Notes: generated by a model not told the origin, from the sequence alone. 64,000 nucleotides of DNA from Puccinia triticina (GCF_026914185.1 NC_070567.1:5110001-5174000); one strand, 5' to 3'; positions 1-12,400 are shown, counted from the stretch's first letter. Numbers and translations are program-made.

Positions 1-1
1 T

Positions 2-142
2 CAGTTCACCTGGCATCATGTCCCTTGGGTTGAACGTAGTTACAACGTCCGCCAGGAGGTGACTTCGTCTTTGGGTCCACCAAGCCAAGGCCATACAGCG
101 CACCTGTCGGCGAGCGTTGGGATCACCAATTTTGCGAACTAA
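2..142 (-). other. Open reading stretch running off the window edge
   Basis: On the minus strand about 47 codons are open from a stop at 143-145 to the window edge. The peptide is rich in Trp, Arg and Met around 'RCMALAWWTQRRSHLL'. I do not recognise a family. It could be the end of a transposon gene or a chance frame. The stop lies in a CTTAGTTAG-like motif that resembles the ends of the small elements at 31 and 32 kb, so an element border may lie near 140. Confidence 0.2.
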
Positions 143-145
143 CTA

Positions 146-1463
146 AGCCCCTGCTGGGCCCGAAGCGCCCAGGAGGGACTTCGCAGCGAACTTATCAAAG
201 CCTCTCTGGAAGAAGGCCCCGCAGGGTCCCTCCTCCTCTCGCAGCTTCGCGCGAGTGGCGCCTGCCTGCCAACTCGGGAGGGAGGACTGACATTAGTTCG
301 ACTTCGCAGCGGGGCCCAAATTCGCTAACTTTGGCGTCTTGGGTGCACATTGGCACCCAGTCGCTGGACCTCGGAGCCGTCCAGGCTGACGGTCAACACT
401 ACAGCTGCGAGGCCCAGCTCCGATATCCTTTCTGCCCGGCCGCATGTCATAAGACATTGTCTCTAGACCCACTCGACAATTTTTGATGGGACTACGTGGA
501 TGTAAAAAGATAAAATTTTGCTATCTCTACATAATAGTGTTGATTGAGATCACTAGCCTAGTCCAGACACGCTGAGCTCGATGATCTTTACTGACATCAT
601 CTTATCATTTACAAGCAACCAGCTTTGAACTAAATTCAGACAGGGAACAACCTGCCCAGTGCCATAGAACTGGGGACTCCTCCGATGAGGGCTAAAGTCT
701 CCATCTGATTAAAGCTGAGGTCGCCTCTGATGAAGGCTGAGCTCTCTATGGTGGGCAAGGCTTCTGTCCTTTGAAAGCAAGGCAGTGGTACTGCTTTTTT
801 GAGAATGAGGTAAGGTAATCCTCTTTTGAGAGTAAAGCACTACCCTTTGCATTGAGGCCCAAGGGTAAGGCACTCCTCTTTTGATTGAAAGACTCGCCTG
901 CTCTGAGGGCAAAGAAATCTCTCATCTTTCAAGGGCAAACAGTGGGAAGGACATTGCAACAAAGTTGGGTCGTTGGAATGAAGAGATTAATATCACTTAT
1001 CATGAGTTGAAAATCAGTAGAGGTCAATTTGATTTTATTAAGGGAAAGGAATGTGGTTCTAGTAATTAGTAGGTTTTGAAAAGATGAACCTAGTGGAACA
1101 ATGTGCCCTCACACAAGACTTGCTAGTAGTTTTTCAGTATAAGGGGATGTGTTTTTTTTTCCCCTTGAACAATCTTTCCTAGTATGTACTAGTCTTTATA
1201 CCAAAGGCCCCTGAAAACCGTTTTGGTAATACCATGGTTCATTGAGTCTTGAAAGGAGGTTTTGATTTGACATGCTATCAATTGAGCTTAAGTAAGCAGA
1301 AGAACAAAAACCCCAGCCGTCAAAGTTTTTGAGAAAGAGGCCGTTTACAGAGGCAAAAAAGTACATTTAGGAATTTATCAGGTTGCAGATAAGCAGTCGA
1401 TTTGTAAAATATCGACTAGCTTTAACATGACAATTTTAAAGGATTTTTCAAGCAGATTTTTTT
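146..1463. other. No supported gene
   Basis: GC-rich sequence up to about 420 is followed by AT-richer, low-complexity sequence. Around 660-900 there are short imperfect repeats of a motif like 'ggtaaggnactcctcttttga'. Short open frames exist on both strands, but none has domain signatures or consistent splice sites. Confidence 0.5.
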
Positions 1464-2655
1464 TCAGCAGAACTGAGAAATTGTTTGTGAATCATGCGGT
1501 TGCCCAAGAGGGTCTGGATGAACATCAATACCTTTTGATTGATTTTTGCTACGCTCATCGTGGACAGCCGCTAGATGTCTAGACAAGTCGTGACGCCTGG
1601 AGAAGCTTTTTTGACATCTAGGACATTGATCTACATCGCGAGAAATCTATATGCTCAGTATGATCTAAATGATAGCCAGAAGCACTTCAACTCACGGGGG
1701 CGATAACCAATGTGAGTTTTCCGGTGCGTTTCCATGTTAAATGCGCGCGCAAACATACGCCCACAGTCAGGACCTGGACCTCGACCCGGATTTAGCTTGG
1801 AAATCATTCTTGCTTTAGAGGATAAGAATGCTTACAGGGAAAGCGCTTCTCGTTTGGACGCTTGGACTTCTTTCCGGCTGATGTTGGAGGTCTTTCATAG
1901 ATCTCAGATCGCCGTTTGACACATTTCGAAAAATCGATTTGCCTCGCGGATCCCGAAGTTTCTGACTTAGGGAATCTTTGTTCTCGTCCCAAGAGGTGAT
2001 GACTTCCCATTTCCTTCTCTTTCCCGATTGGGTACAGAGGCTTGAAGACTTGATTGATAAATGTATATTTTCCCGGATAATAGTCAGGCTGGGCCTCCAC
2101 CGGGTTAAAATGAGTCTGTTTCTGTGCCGAAGTTGGCGAAGAGGAAGCAGAAAAAACTGGTTGGCACTCGTTGCTAACTGATGACCTAGATTGCAGCGTA
2201 TTTGAAGGCCTTTTCCTCCACGAAGGGTCATACTGGTTTGAATCAGGAGTTGGAGGGCTGAAAACCACAGAAAAGTCGCCAGGATGGCTTAAGGTTTCAG
2301 ACTTATTCTCCCCTTTCCACGGCGGTTGAAAAGAAATATATTCTTCACTATAGTTTGATACCGGTAGAAAGGGATCAGAGCAGCTGGAGTTTCCATGATT
2401 CGATGTCGCTGGCATCGGATGACTTTGGCCCGGAAGCATATTTGGCCGATTATTGGGGTAAGTGGGTGGTGTACCACAGGAACTATGGGAGCGGCTGCGC
2501 GAATGGGCCCGCGGTAAATCATAGCCCACACTTGTAGAGTATTGTGGTATTTCAGGGCCATTTGGTAAGAATTGTGCCTCTTCGGCAGCGGCCCGACGGG
2601 CCTCGACTTCCAACGCCGAAAGAGGGGAAGGGCCTGGGTACCAAGGATCCATCAT
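1464..2655 (-). CDS. C2H2 zinc-finger protein, two fingers
   Basis: Three exons on the minus strand: 1836-2655, 1696-1773 and 1464-1630, with introns of 62 and 65 nt that fit GTAAGC...AG and GTGAGT...AG. The phases agree and give 354 residues. The long first exon encodes a Pro/Ser/Asn-rich, poorly conserved region. The last two exons encode two classical C2H2 fingers: FPCPDCGRMF...HRKTH, then a linker THIGYRPH, then QCPRCQKSF...RHLAAVH. The finger knuckles are assembled exactly across both introns, which is strong support for the splicing. The likely role is a nuclear DNA-binding transcription factor; the targets are unknown. The start at 2655 (two consecutive Met codons) is the first in the open frame, but an upstream exon cannot be excluded. 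Only the fingers identify the family. Confidence 0.82.
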
Positions 2656-4280
2656 CGAGAAAAGCCCGATGGAATTCTGGGTGGATCCGGAGAATTCATG
2701 TCAATAAATTGGGAAAGGGAGAAACCTAGCCGCTCCCAGTGCGGTGGTTGACTCACTTGATCACGAGAAGGACTGAACAATGACCAAAGAAATTGGTCAA
2801 AACTGGCGAAGAAGAATGGATCCCACGCACACCCCGACTTCACTTGATAGAAGGATGATCAAAGAAATCTAGATGATGCTGAGCGATGAAATATTGCAGG
2901 AAACTACTACGAGGGGAAAGTTCAGGAGATTATCGAGGTATATTGACTGCGAAAACAGAGCAGCCCTAATTATCTACGTCTGAAGCACGAGTGACTGAAT
3001 AAATCGAAGCCAACTTGTCACTAGATGGATTCCTGTAAGTTGGTTCTGCGGGAAGAGGGGTTGTGTCAAGTGATGATCAGACAGGTCTGGCTTGATGTTA
3101 AGGGCCTCAGTGGCGATGAAAAAACTATTTACAATCAAAGCTGGCACTTCGCAAGGTTTATAAGTGGGGAGCCTCTAAATTGAGTGGAATAGTCCAAATC
3201 GGCGCTCTGCTGTGGTGCAAGAAGGGATGATCAAGATGGACCAGAGCAACTGGGTGTCAGTCACCCCTTACCAACCTGAAGATGGGCTGGTTACATATTA
3301 TTTACCTCCATATCTTTGCCGGACATGCAACAGTGGGATACGACTTTTTTAAAAAACAGAATGTCAGACAGCCTCACTCTCCTGTCAACTCTAGATATCG
3401 AATGTAAAGAGTCAGTTGAGATCATCAAACCTTTCTCGTCCAGACAAATTGAAGATGGCACGCTCATGGACCGCTTGAAGGTGCAGTTGCCTCTTCGCCC
3501 GGGTGACTTACTGGACAGTTCCACAAACCTTTTATTATTACCACTTCGATAGTACAAAATATCAGTTTGATCAGAGCCAGTTATATCGTGATAATAGGAC
3601 TCTTTTTTCTTTTTTCTCAAGTCACGGTATTCCGATGCGCGATGAAATCTGTACGCAAAACCCATTTCGGTCTGACTCTATGATCAGACGCTCATACACC
3701 GCGGACTAGATCGACTCTGAGCTTGAGCCTGCTGGGAACCTGCTTGAGCGATGTGGCCCCCGGCCGCCTTTTGTGCTCGGAACATGGCACCCAATCGTCT
3801 TTGCTTCCATACGTAATAAGCTTTTGCGAAATGTCACACCGGCTATCCAATATTGTCGCATCTCGTCGTTGCGACAGAGGGGGCCATAAGCTGCGAGGAG
3901 CCTCCGATTCCGTCCCGTGCGAATGGGCTATAGCCACAGGCCGATATATGGCTCGCCCTGATGTGGTGTTCTTGCACGGGTCGACCTGTCCTCAATGCTA
4001 TAATCAGCGCGGACTTGCAGTTTCCTCTCCTGCTGGACTTCGCGCGCTTTTTTGACCGCTAGAATTGTCTAGCCGGAGGCGGGAGGCCTCCCGGCATACC
4101 AGGACCGACGGATCGAGGAGCTTGCGATAAGCTAAATATGTAACGTCGACCGGCACCGCCAACGGCACCAGACCGCTGACCAGTGTTGATGTTGCTCACT
4201 TTTCTTTTCAACATTCCCTCCAACTTTCTTGTAGCTACCTCGTCTTTTTCCTTCTGCATTTTTTGGATTTCCAATAGAAA
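2656..4280. other. Intergenic, no supported gene
   Basis: There are short open frames on both strands (for example minus 3291-3665 and plus 3723-4055), but they lack recognisable domains, splice support or codon structure distinct from background. The stretch just before 4281 is pyrimidine-rich and could be promoter or 5' UTR for the next gene. Confidence 0.4.
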
Positions 4281-5247
4281 ATGCCACCAGAAACGATAAA
4301 GGCACCAACTGTGCAGAAAGAAACAAACGGCCATGAGGTGTTCCACCTCGCCGCGCCGACCTACAGTTTCGAACTTTCGGTGGGACGAGCACTAAGTACA
4401 GCTCGGGGTTCACCTAGGTCGGGGAAACCCCGGGGGTAAGCCTTTAAGAAAAGCACATAAATATTTTTTGTGCACATTCCCTCAAACCATCCTTTCTCCA
4501 GCGTCTCCCTCTCCGACGGCGGTTTTTCAGCGAGGCGAGAAGCGATTGAACGGGAAGTGCTCCGGATCCGAGAGAGTCGTTTGTATGGCGGTGTTATCAA
4601 CAGTTCAACCACGAAGACGACACGAAAGCTTGAAGGGTAGACTGAAGGAGGCCGATCTTCGGATCAATGGATCGATCTCGGATCGTCTACAACTCGATCG
4701 GGATAGGCTGCTGGAGGAAGAGAATGCACATAAGGATCGAGTGCGTATTTAGTCTCCCCTCATCCCGCGATTCTAACAGGCCAAAGGCGTCGAAAAAAAA
4801 AGAAAGAGATGTTTAAACCGGATGTTTTTTTTTTTTCCATTCTTTCTTCAGATGGACGCGATTGGAGGGTTTCGAAAGACTGAAATCATCCCGATCGGGA
4901 AACTGCAGCGGGCGATAGACGAATCGGACACGGAGTCGGAGCCGTTATCGGAAAGCGAAGACACCGCCAGTGCACAGCAGGCTCTCCAGGCACAAGGAGC
5001 AGCAGCAGGCGTCGACGAGGCGTCGCAGCAATACGATGGTTCGCAGGACTGGCCCAACAATAACACCAGCAACGGCCAAGAAGACCAACACTCCGACGGG
5101 CTGATGCCCGCTGAAGATTTGGATGCTGACCTGGAAGACCTCGACAACGACGAGCTCGATTACAGCCATGCTACTACTAACCCGGATCTATCCAGTCGAC
5201 TCGGCCAGCTCGACCAGAGTTATCAATCATTCGAAAGCGAGAATTAG
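4281..5247 (+). CDS. Acidic, coiled-coil-like protein of unknown function; frame anomaly in exon 2
   Basis: Probable exons are 4281-4435, 4502-4740 and 4852-5247. The donor GTAAGC at 4436 and acceptor CTCCAG before 4502 join in phase and lead into a charged, helical-looking stretch (REAIEREVLRIRESRLY). That frame meets TAG at about 4641. The rest of exon 2 continues naturally only one base further on (KLEG then RLKEADLRI), ending in LLEEENAHKDR before the donor at 4741. Exon 3 starts MDAIGGFRKTEI and is acidic with Ser/Asp/Glu and Gln runs (DESDTESEP, DADLEDLDNDELDY). The break can be explained by a 1-nt insertion, by a 46-nt intron from the GTATGG in the middle of the exon, or by frameshifting. 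I do not recognise the family. The gene converges on the RCC1 gene downstream. Confidence 0.55.
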
Positions 5248-5874
5248 TCGATGGCTTCAAAATCCCTCATCATCTGCTCCGAGCGTCAATTTCATTTGGT
5301 CATTGTTGTTGTATACTAGGACTTCAAGACTCGTGCATTTCCTGTTTACTCATCCCGAATTAGTTTCTCCCGCGATATCCTTTTGACTTGTTGCGCTCTG
5401 CATGAAATGAAGCATCTCCATTTGTGTGAAAGCACAATACCCAAAGACAAGCTATTAAATTTCCTGGCTCCATCTGGCTTTATTTGTAAGCTTTCTGTAG
5501 TAAAGCAGACAGCTTGCTAGGACACGAAACATGAAGTGAGATATTAGAAGCCCTGCGTGGCTGTTACTCCCTAGGATATCTCTTGCCTGAGCCCTTGCTG
5601 GGTGTGACGGCAAGGCTACAGGACTCAGGGACTGAAAAGACTACGGCTGTGGAAAGATTCTATGGGCTTTTGCAATGCAGAAAAGGAAAGCAAAACAATG
5701 CTAAGATGTGATCAACAGTGGAAGATCACACTGAGGAATGGCCATGGAGAAGGAAGATGGAGGGTTTATATACCCGAGAGAAACAGCGGAGAGCCACATA
5801 CAACATACCAATGTGAACCCCACTTGAAAAAAACAAGAGGGGGGACACTAACCTCAGAACAGGGCGAATTCTTC
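5248..5874. other. Convergent 3' intergenic region
   Basis: This lies between two convergent genes. It is AT-richer with no supported open frame; a small plus-strand frame at 5662-6138 is antisense to the end of the RCC1-repeat gene. It probably holds the 3' UTRs of both genes. Confidence 0.45.
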
Positions 5875-7257
5875 TCAAGGAGAACTACAGATGATGAAGC
5901 TAGTTGCGCAACCGGCGTCCAGCGTGAGAAGTTTGGAGCCCGCAGGGAGACTGAAGAGATGGGTGAAAGTCCTGGATTGCTGGAGTTCTTGGCCGGGCGG
6001 TTTGCCGAGGTTACCGTGTTCGTTCCACCCCCAGCCCCAGATCTGGAGCGGGTGGAGGCGGTTGGCGAGGAGGAGATGCTCGGATCCGGCGACGAGGTTG
6101 GAGAAGAGCGCGGGGATCTGCCGGTCGAGGGTAGTTGAGTGGGCGGGGGGGTCAGGGAGGCCGGCGTCGAGTTGGCCGTGGGAGTTGCTGCCGAATCCGA
6201 GCAGTCGGTTGTGTGTGGGGTTTCCGGGCAGTTGGCTGAGGATGACGAAGGTGGCGTTCCAGGAGGCCTGGAGTTCGAGGATGTGGGCGGGGGGGAGCTG
6301 GCTGAGTGCGGCGGGGATCTGCGCGTTCCTGTTGCTCCCCCAACACCAGATCTCGGCGGGACAGACCACGACGCTGTGTTGGTTGCCCAGGGCGACCTTG
6401 ATTGCGGCGGGCGGGATGCCCCGCGGGATGGTGATGGGAAGGACCGTCGGGGCCAGCGTCCGCGCCGGCCTGCCGTCCGGGGTGCCCAGCCCGGCCAGTT
6501 GGCCGTGCCGCGCCGCGCCCCAGCCGACCAACTTGATCGGCCCTCCGCTCCCGCCACACTCGACCACCGCAACCAGATGCTGACACCCTCCGTAAAGCTT
6601 GATCCTCCGCTTTATGGACCCCGAGCGGCCAAAGACGGGCGGCTGATCGACTAGGTTGGGCATGCTCGGATCAGCGGGGAGATCCTCTTCCTTCGTCGCC
6701 CCTCTCAGCCCGAAGTTGTTTGATCCAAAAGCCAGGATATGGTCGTCGTATCCTATCTCCTCCTCCTCCTCCTCCCCATCAGAAGGAGGGGACGCCCGAT
6801 CGGGGCCGTCGAAAGATGGTGATAAGACTACGAAGCTGGTTTCCCAGCAAGCTTGAACTTGGGTGGGCCGATATTTGAGTATGAGCAAGTCTTTGAGCTT
6901 TTGATCGATATTCACCGTGCTCGACACCAGCAGTTTGTAGTCTAGTTTTTGCATCGTGCTGGTGCTGTTCGGTTTGTCGGCCGACGGCGATGATGGTGTC
7001 GAAGCAGTGCTGGGTGCGGCAGGCCCTAGCTGACCCTGGCCGTTGTCTCCGCAGAGATAGATCTCAGGATGGGTGGGGTGGTGGAGCAGGAAGAGGGCGT
7101 GTCGGCCTCCGATGGACGACGAGACTGGCTGGTCGGGCTGGAGATGCTCGGCTGTCCATCGATGGGTGTTTCCGAATCCGTGGAGGTCTTCCTCGCCCTC
7201 TCTGCTCGTCCCGAGCTGTCCGTGGGAGTTCGACCCGGCGCCGAAGAGCTGGGCCAT
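5875..7257 (-). CDS. RCC1-repeat (beta-propeller) protein, ATS1-like
   Basis: A single uninterrupted frame of 460 codons. It repeats the RCC1 blade signature (G-x-N-x-x-G-Q-L-G): LFGAGSNSHGQLG at the N-terminus, then IYLCGDNGQGQLG, ILAFGSNNFGLRG, LVGWGAARHGQLAG, IWCWGSNRNAQIP, LLGFGSNSHGQLD and IWGWGWNEHGNLG. It ends with a typical blade-closing stretch LDAGCATSFIIC. About seven repeats and this length fit the single-propeller RCC1-like proteins of fungi such as the alpha-tubulin suppressor Ats1, rather than the nuclear Ran exchange factor itself. Partner and location are not shown by the sequence. A loop of acidic residues lies between blades two and three. It is divergent from the DGK1 gene with only 155 bp between starts. 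Several long antisense frames exist here because of GC-rich codon use. Confidence 0.85.
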   Translation of the reverse strand: MAQLFGAGSNSHGQLGTSREGEEDLHGFGNTHRWTAEHLQPDQPVSSSIGGRHALFLLHHPTHPEIYLCGDNGQGQLGPAAPSTASTPSSPSADKPNSTSTMQKLDYKLLVSSTVNIDQKLKDLLILKYRPTQVQACWETSFVVLSPSFDGPDRASPPSDGEEEEEEIGYDDHILAFGSNNFGLRGATKEEDLPADPSMPNLVDQPPVFGRSGSIKRRIKLYGGCQHLVAVVECGGSGGPIKLVGWGAARHGQLAGLGTPDGRPARTLAPTVLPITIPRGIPPAAIKVALGNQHSVVVCPAEIWCWGSNRNAQIPAALSQLPPAHILELQASWNATFVILSQLPGNPTHNRLLGFGSNSHGQLDAGLPDPPAHSTTLDRQIPALFSNLVAGSEHLLLANRLHPLQIWGWGWNEHGNLGKPPGQELQQSRTFTHLFSLPAGSKLLTLDAGCATSFIICSSP

Positions 7258-7412
7258 CGCAGGACTTGGCAGGGCTGGATGGCTGGCCCCGGGGAGCTGG
7301 TGGAGTGGCTCCGGGGGGGCTGCGGGGAGACCCCCGGGGGAGGCAGATTACAAAGCACAGCAGACAAGGCACAAGAGGGACAACCCATCCACACATTAAA
7401 ATTCTGGAAACG
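7258..7412. promoter_or_regulatory. Short bidirectional promoter region
   Basis: The 155 bp separating the divergent starts of the RCC1-repeat gene (minus) and the DGK1 gene (plus) must hold core promoter and 5' leader for both. I see no clear TATA box or operator. Confidence 0.4.
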
Positions 7413-8598
7413 ATGGAGCCAGAACAGGAAGACCTGCTCTCATCCCCCTCCCCTCGGAAGCGCAAGCTGCTCCGAGACAGCCCCCACGAACAGCCCGGCG
7501 ACCCGACGCCGGCCACCAAGCGCACCGGGCCACGCCAAGCAACGACCACCACACAGAGACTCTCGATCGACAAGCGCCGCAAGGTCGACAAGATCGCACC
7601 CATCAGAGCTGACCTGGGCAAGAGGAACCTCGAACCTGGATGGACCCGGCTCCGGAAATGGTGCATCAGGTGGGAAGTGCCCAGGAAAGTGCTCCACACG
7701 AGCATCGGTAAGTGTCCGTTTTACATGCCGCAATCGACTCTCTTGCTGAACATCGCCACATTCATAGGATTTATCACGCTGCACCAATGGATCAAAGGCA
7801 CGACCAGCGCTCCCAAGATCTCACTGGGACTCAGCAAAGCTCTCGTAGTCATCGTCTCCGCCGATCTCTTGCGCTTTCGTTCGGCCAGGTTTGCTAGGTT
7901 CTATGAGTCCGTCCTCGGCTTCCTCATGAGACCGTCGGAAAAAAACAACTGGAATGGCGTCATCTTCTATCTCATTGGCGTGATCACTACCTTGAGCACT
8001 TTACCTCTAGGTGGGCCCGAAAATCAAAAAACACTCCCTATCTCTCGCATTAACCTTTCTGTGAATGTTTTGGATGATGGAATCTGTTAAAATCACAGAC
8101 ATCAGTGTCTTGTCGATCTTGATCCTATCATGGGTAGACACGGCGGCCTCGCTGATAGGACGGAGGTACGGGACGGAGCAGCGCCGCCTGCCGAGTCCGC
8201 CGTTTGCGCGACGGAAGTCACTAGCAGGATTCCTAGGCGCCTTGACGGTGGGTACGACGACGGCCTACAGCTTCTGGTCGATGTGGGCTGGGCTGGGCGG
8301 GATGGGGGCGGATATAGGATCCAGCTGGAGCCCCGCAGCCCTCCTACCACCACCGCCATCATCCACCCTCCGTCGACAACGCGACTCGTTCGCATCCATC
8401 TACCCCTTCCTCAACACCCTCCTCCAGCGCATCCAGCTCCCTAACCCCCACTCGACCCTGCCCATCGCCCCGCTAAGTCTCGCTTGTGGTCTCGTCGCTG
8501 CTCTCGCTGAATCCTTCGACTTCTTCGGCTGGGACGACAATCTCGTCTTGCCCGTTCTATCCGGTTGGGGCATCTGGGGCTTGATGAAAATCACTTGA
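7413..8598 (+). CDS. DGK1: CTP-dependent diacylglycerol kinase, Dgk1 type
   Basis: Three exons: 7413-7707, 7768-8010 and 8099-8598, with introns of 60 and 88 nt in consistent phase, give 345 residues. The first 75 or so residues are basic and low-complexity (PRKRKLLRDSPHE). The rest matches the polytopic Dgk1 family: a helix with GFITLHQWIKG, then KALVVIVSADLLRFR, EKNNWNGVIFYLIGVITTL, and the family hallmark SWVDTAASLIGRRYG in exon 3, followed by AGFLGALTVG and a C-terminal hydrophobic pair. In yeast this ER/nuclear-membrane enzyme phosphorylates diacylglycerol to phosphatidic acid with CTP, opposing lipin phosphatase. Exon 3 carries a Pro/Ser-rich loop between the last helices. The start ATG at 7413 is the first in frame after the short promoter. 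Confidence 0.88.
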
Positions 8599-9459
8599 GC
8601 TGCTCAGTCCCCCATCATCCTCAACTCTTTGTGGAAGAATGTACACATACGCCTCTGTTCACTGTTCCATTCGGACCTTGGTATTATGTTCTTTTTTTTT
8701 GTGGAAGAAGTTTAATAATCCATTCCCTTCTATCCCTTTCATATATGAACACCTCCCTTTCATGTATTTTCAGTCCATAGAGGAAACATCTTTTCGACCT
8801 TTTTTCATCAGCTCATCAGGAATAATAGTTGATCTTTGTATATTTTAATTTAGATGGCGTGTTCTTACGAGATATAACTGAACAAGACACGCGCAGAAAA
8901 AAAAATCATTCAGGTTCAAATGAGCTCAGCGGAAAGACTCAAGAGGAGGGAGAAGAAAGTTTATTTTGTTGAGAGCATCCGCATTAGTGGCAGTCGTGGC
9001 CTATAGTTTGCTAATAATCTGGAGTAAAAATAAAGGAAAGCCCATATTTTGCAAATAGAATAAACAAGTCGTAATCTACCATCCCGAAAACCATTTGCAA
9101 CTCACCCAAAATGTCATAAGTATCAGAAGTAGAAACAGGGGGTTTCAAAAACAGACGGAGTAGAGATTTTACATCGAACAAATCAAACAAGGTTTGAGCA
9201 CTTTTGGGAACATATTTCTATATCCGATTGAGGAGAGGAACAGACATCCGGGGGAAGAGGAATGATCAAGGATTCGTTGTGTTTGTTTGTTTCAGATGCA
9301 TGTGTTAGTTAAGAGAAGATGATACAAAAAGAGACAGAAGAAAGTGTACTTCATTTTGTTTTTGGTCGAGAAGTGAGAATGGATGAAGTATTCAAGTACA
9401 CACAAACAAACAAAAAATTCCCCTGCTCCACCATAAGTCAGATATTCAAAGAGGGGTGG
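8599..9459. other. Convergent 3' intergenic region
   Basis: Poly-T and AT-rich sequence between the end of DGK1 and the end of the CreC-type gene. No supported open frame. It probably contains both 3' UTRs. Confidence 0.5.
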
Positions 9460-12400
9460 CTAGTGAGTAGAATCGCTGTTGTTGTTGAGTGATGAAGGGG
9501 CATGGGGAGGCGTGGGTCTGCCAAAGACATTGACCTGGCCGGTTCGTGAGGCAACAACGATCAGGTCTCGATGGTAATGGATCGAACTTAAGGGATCTAT
9601 ACCGATCTCTTTAACCTTTTTGAAGAAACAAAAAAATGCGGCCGAGCAGGAAAAAAAAGGCAAGTAAACTAAGCTAGGGCTTTGACAGAGGATCAAGGAG
9701 AAGTTGGGAGGGTTCAAAGGAGATGCATACCATCACGGGTTGTAAGATAGCCACTTCATTCCTACCAGGAGCGGGGTGAAAATCCCGGCTATATAACTCG
9801 ACGCCGAAGGTGTTAGTTTGTTGATTGAGATGATGATGAGGGGAGCCGGAGGTCTGATGGGCAGCAAGGGTGGTCGAACTATCGACCAAGCCGAGCTTGC
9901 CACGCTTCTGATTCTTGCCAGTACTACAACTGCTGCTCGTGTTGTTGTTGTGCTGGTTCAGATGGTGGTGGGCCGGCGAGGAGCCGATCGAGGCAATTGA
10001 TTGGCGCCGACTGGCTCCGTAATTGCTCTGGCTGTTGATTTGCTGCAGGCGTGGTTTGGCCAACGAAGCCCCCGATAAATCCCACTAAGCCAAACAAATA
10101 TTTAGCATGAAAACGGTAGGCAGTCGATAGGTTTTTTGAGTTGATTTGGTCAGGCTTACAAAAATTAATTTGCAATCTTCAGAGACTGAGGCGAATCGAC
10201 AAGAGCGATCGTCACTGAACCAAGGATCGAAGGATATTCCGGTCACAAAGGAACCGTGCCCTTGACAGCGTGCGATCACTCTCTGTTCGATGGGCGAATA
10301 AGCGGTCACTAGATCATCTTGTCCACCCGTCTTTTTAATGAAGGTCCAAAACGTGGTTAGCCAGAGAGACCGTTTAATGTGGTGATAGAGACACATCGGA
10401 AGGCAACAGACTCACAAAGACAAATCTCCCATCCGAAGACCAACAAACACACAGCAGAGCACCAAAATAGCTCAGATAAGTGTCCAATAGCCTACAGATG
10501 TCAACAAATCATCGGCGTGGGATCAACATTCATCATCAAGGCAAAAAAAAAATGAAAACGGAGAAAGAAGGGAGCAGTGGAGGATGGGTTGAAGAGAAGA
10601 GATCGACCAACTTTTCAGAATAAGTGTCGATGATCCTCAAGCACCCATCTTCACTAACGATGGCACAGAATTTAGAATCAGGCGAGAACGCAAAATCTAG
10701 ACGGATTGGGAATTCGAACACAGGACAGCGCAGGGAAAAGAGAGAAGGAGGGAGAGAGATCTGATTGGTATGAATAAATATCAAGCACGTTCTTGCTGCA
10801 GATAGCGAGAGGGAGAGGAAAAGGCGGGGGAGAGGGAATGAGGAAGGAGGGGGCGGGAAACAGACGAGGGGGAGTGATTTGGGGATAGAAAGCAGCACAC
10901 ACCTGTGACGGCTTTCCGACTAACTTTCCAATGGTAGACCGGGTTTAATCGGTTGCGTTTCTCGACGGGCAAGTTGTGGTTGAGGCCGCTGATGAGGATA
11001 TCGTGGTCTCTGGGATCGACATGGGCCCGAGGGGCATGGTTAAGTTTCTTATGGCTGAGAGAGGATGGGTGGGGGGTGGAGTGGAGCTGGGCTTTGGGCC
11101 AACGTTCGACGAGAAATCCGGTCCAGTCCTCGCGCTCTTTATCCCAGCAGATCAAGGTTCCGTCGACGTGCGAGGAGACGAAGTGGCCGTCGCGGCGGGT
11201 GACGGTGGGTGGGAGCCATTCGATCTTGCTGACGGCCGAGCCTGAGATGCATCCGCCCTTGTTGAGCCTGGTGTATCGAGCACAGAACGGGTCGAAGTAG
11301 ATGAGGTCGCCGGTGGAGAAGCCGATGACGACGTCGAGGGAGGTGGCGGAGGCTGAGTGGTGATTGATGCTGACGTGGGTGGGGAAGGCTGCAAAGCTGA
11401 GCCGGAAGAGGGTCTCGCCTGCCGGCCGGGGCGGTGCGAGCTGGGCGAAGATGACGGACTTGTTCCAGGTGTAGAAGCCAAAGGTGCGCTCTTCGCCTTC
11501 GTCCCGCCCTGTTGAGGAGGAGGACTCGGAAGATGAGCCGTAGAAGGTCTTGATGACCGATTGGGGCAAGGGGAGACCTTCGGAGGATTTGATGAACGTC
11601 GAGGTCGAGCCTTTGAATGCGGCCCGGGGACGCGATGAGAGTGGGTTGAGGTTGGATTGAGAGCTGGTCGAGTAGGAGGCTAGAGAATGCGTGCCATTCC
11701 TCGACGCGTTCGAGAGGGATGACAGGGATGAGAAGGTCAGCCCCCGGTTCTTGATGGGCGAGGCAACAGAGCGGGTACTGGGGGGTAAAGAGGTTTTTTC
11801 GAGTGATCCGGCGGCTTGATTGTTTGATGAAGGGTATGTGCTAGTCGAGGAGCTCGAGGGATCGTCGGCAGAGGAGGCGTTCGAGTCGGTCTGCTCGCTG
11901 GGGTGGGGCTCATAAGCCAACGGATCGGTGCTGGTGTCTTTCGATCGAGCGTACTTGGTAGCGGCGGTGAGGAAGCCGGGGTGGGGGAAGGGGTTGGGTG
12001 GGGGGACGGGAGGGAAGTTGATGATGACTGTTGCCAGCGAGCACGGGTAGAGGGGTGGGGCTACGAGGTTCTGGGAGACATCGGCATTGGCCGGGATGCC
12101 GGGGACGGCAGGGACCTGGACGATGGGGATCTGGGATGCGGAGGTGGCCGTGCCGGCGATGGCTGCAGGGGCGTTGGCGGTGCTGGCGCTGGATGTGGTC
12201 TGGTTTCCGTTGAGGGTAGGCTGGTTGAGTGAGCTGGTGGCCAGGGGGGTGATGTTGGAGCTGGAGGAGGAGACGGAGATGTTGGAGACAGAGCTGTTGA
12301 ACGATTTCGAGTGGTGCGCTTCACCGCTGCCCCCGCCCCCACTGTGCCCGGCGCCGTTCCCAGGGCGCTGGACATTGAGATCCATGACGAGGAAGTAGCT

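Noticed and set aside
5891..6654. Long plus-strand open frames opposite the RCC1-repeat gene
   Set aside because: They mirror GC-rich codons of the minus-strand gene, have no domain, and the minus frame carries seven RCC1 blades.
6990..7412. Upstream extension of the DGK1 frame
   Set aside because: It overlaps the first coding bases of the divergent gene; the Met at 7413 gives the expected short basic N-terminus.
11152..12398. Antisense frames within the CreC-type gene
   Set aside because: Shadow frames of Ser/Pro-rich low-complexity coding sequence with no supporting motifs.
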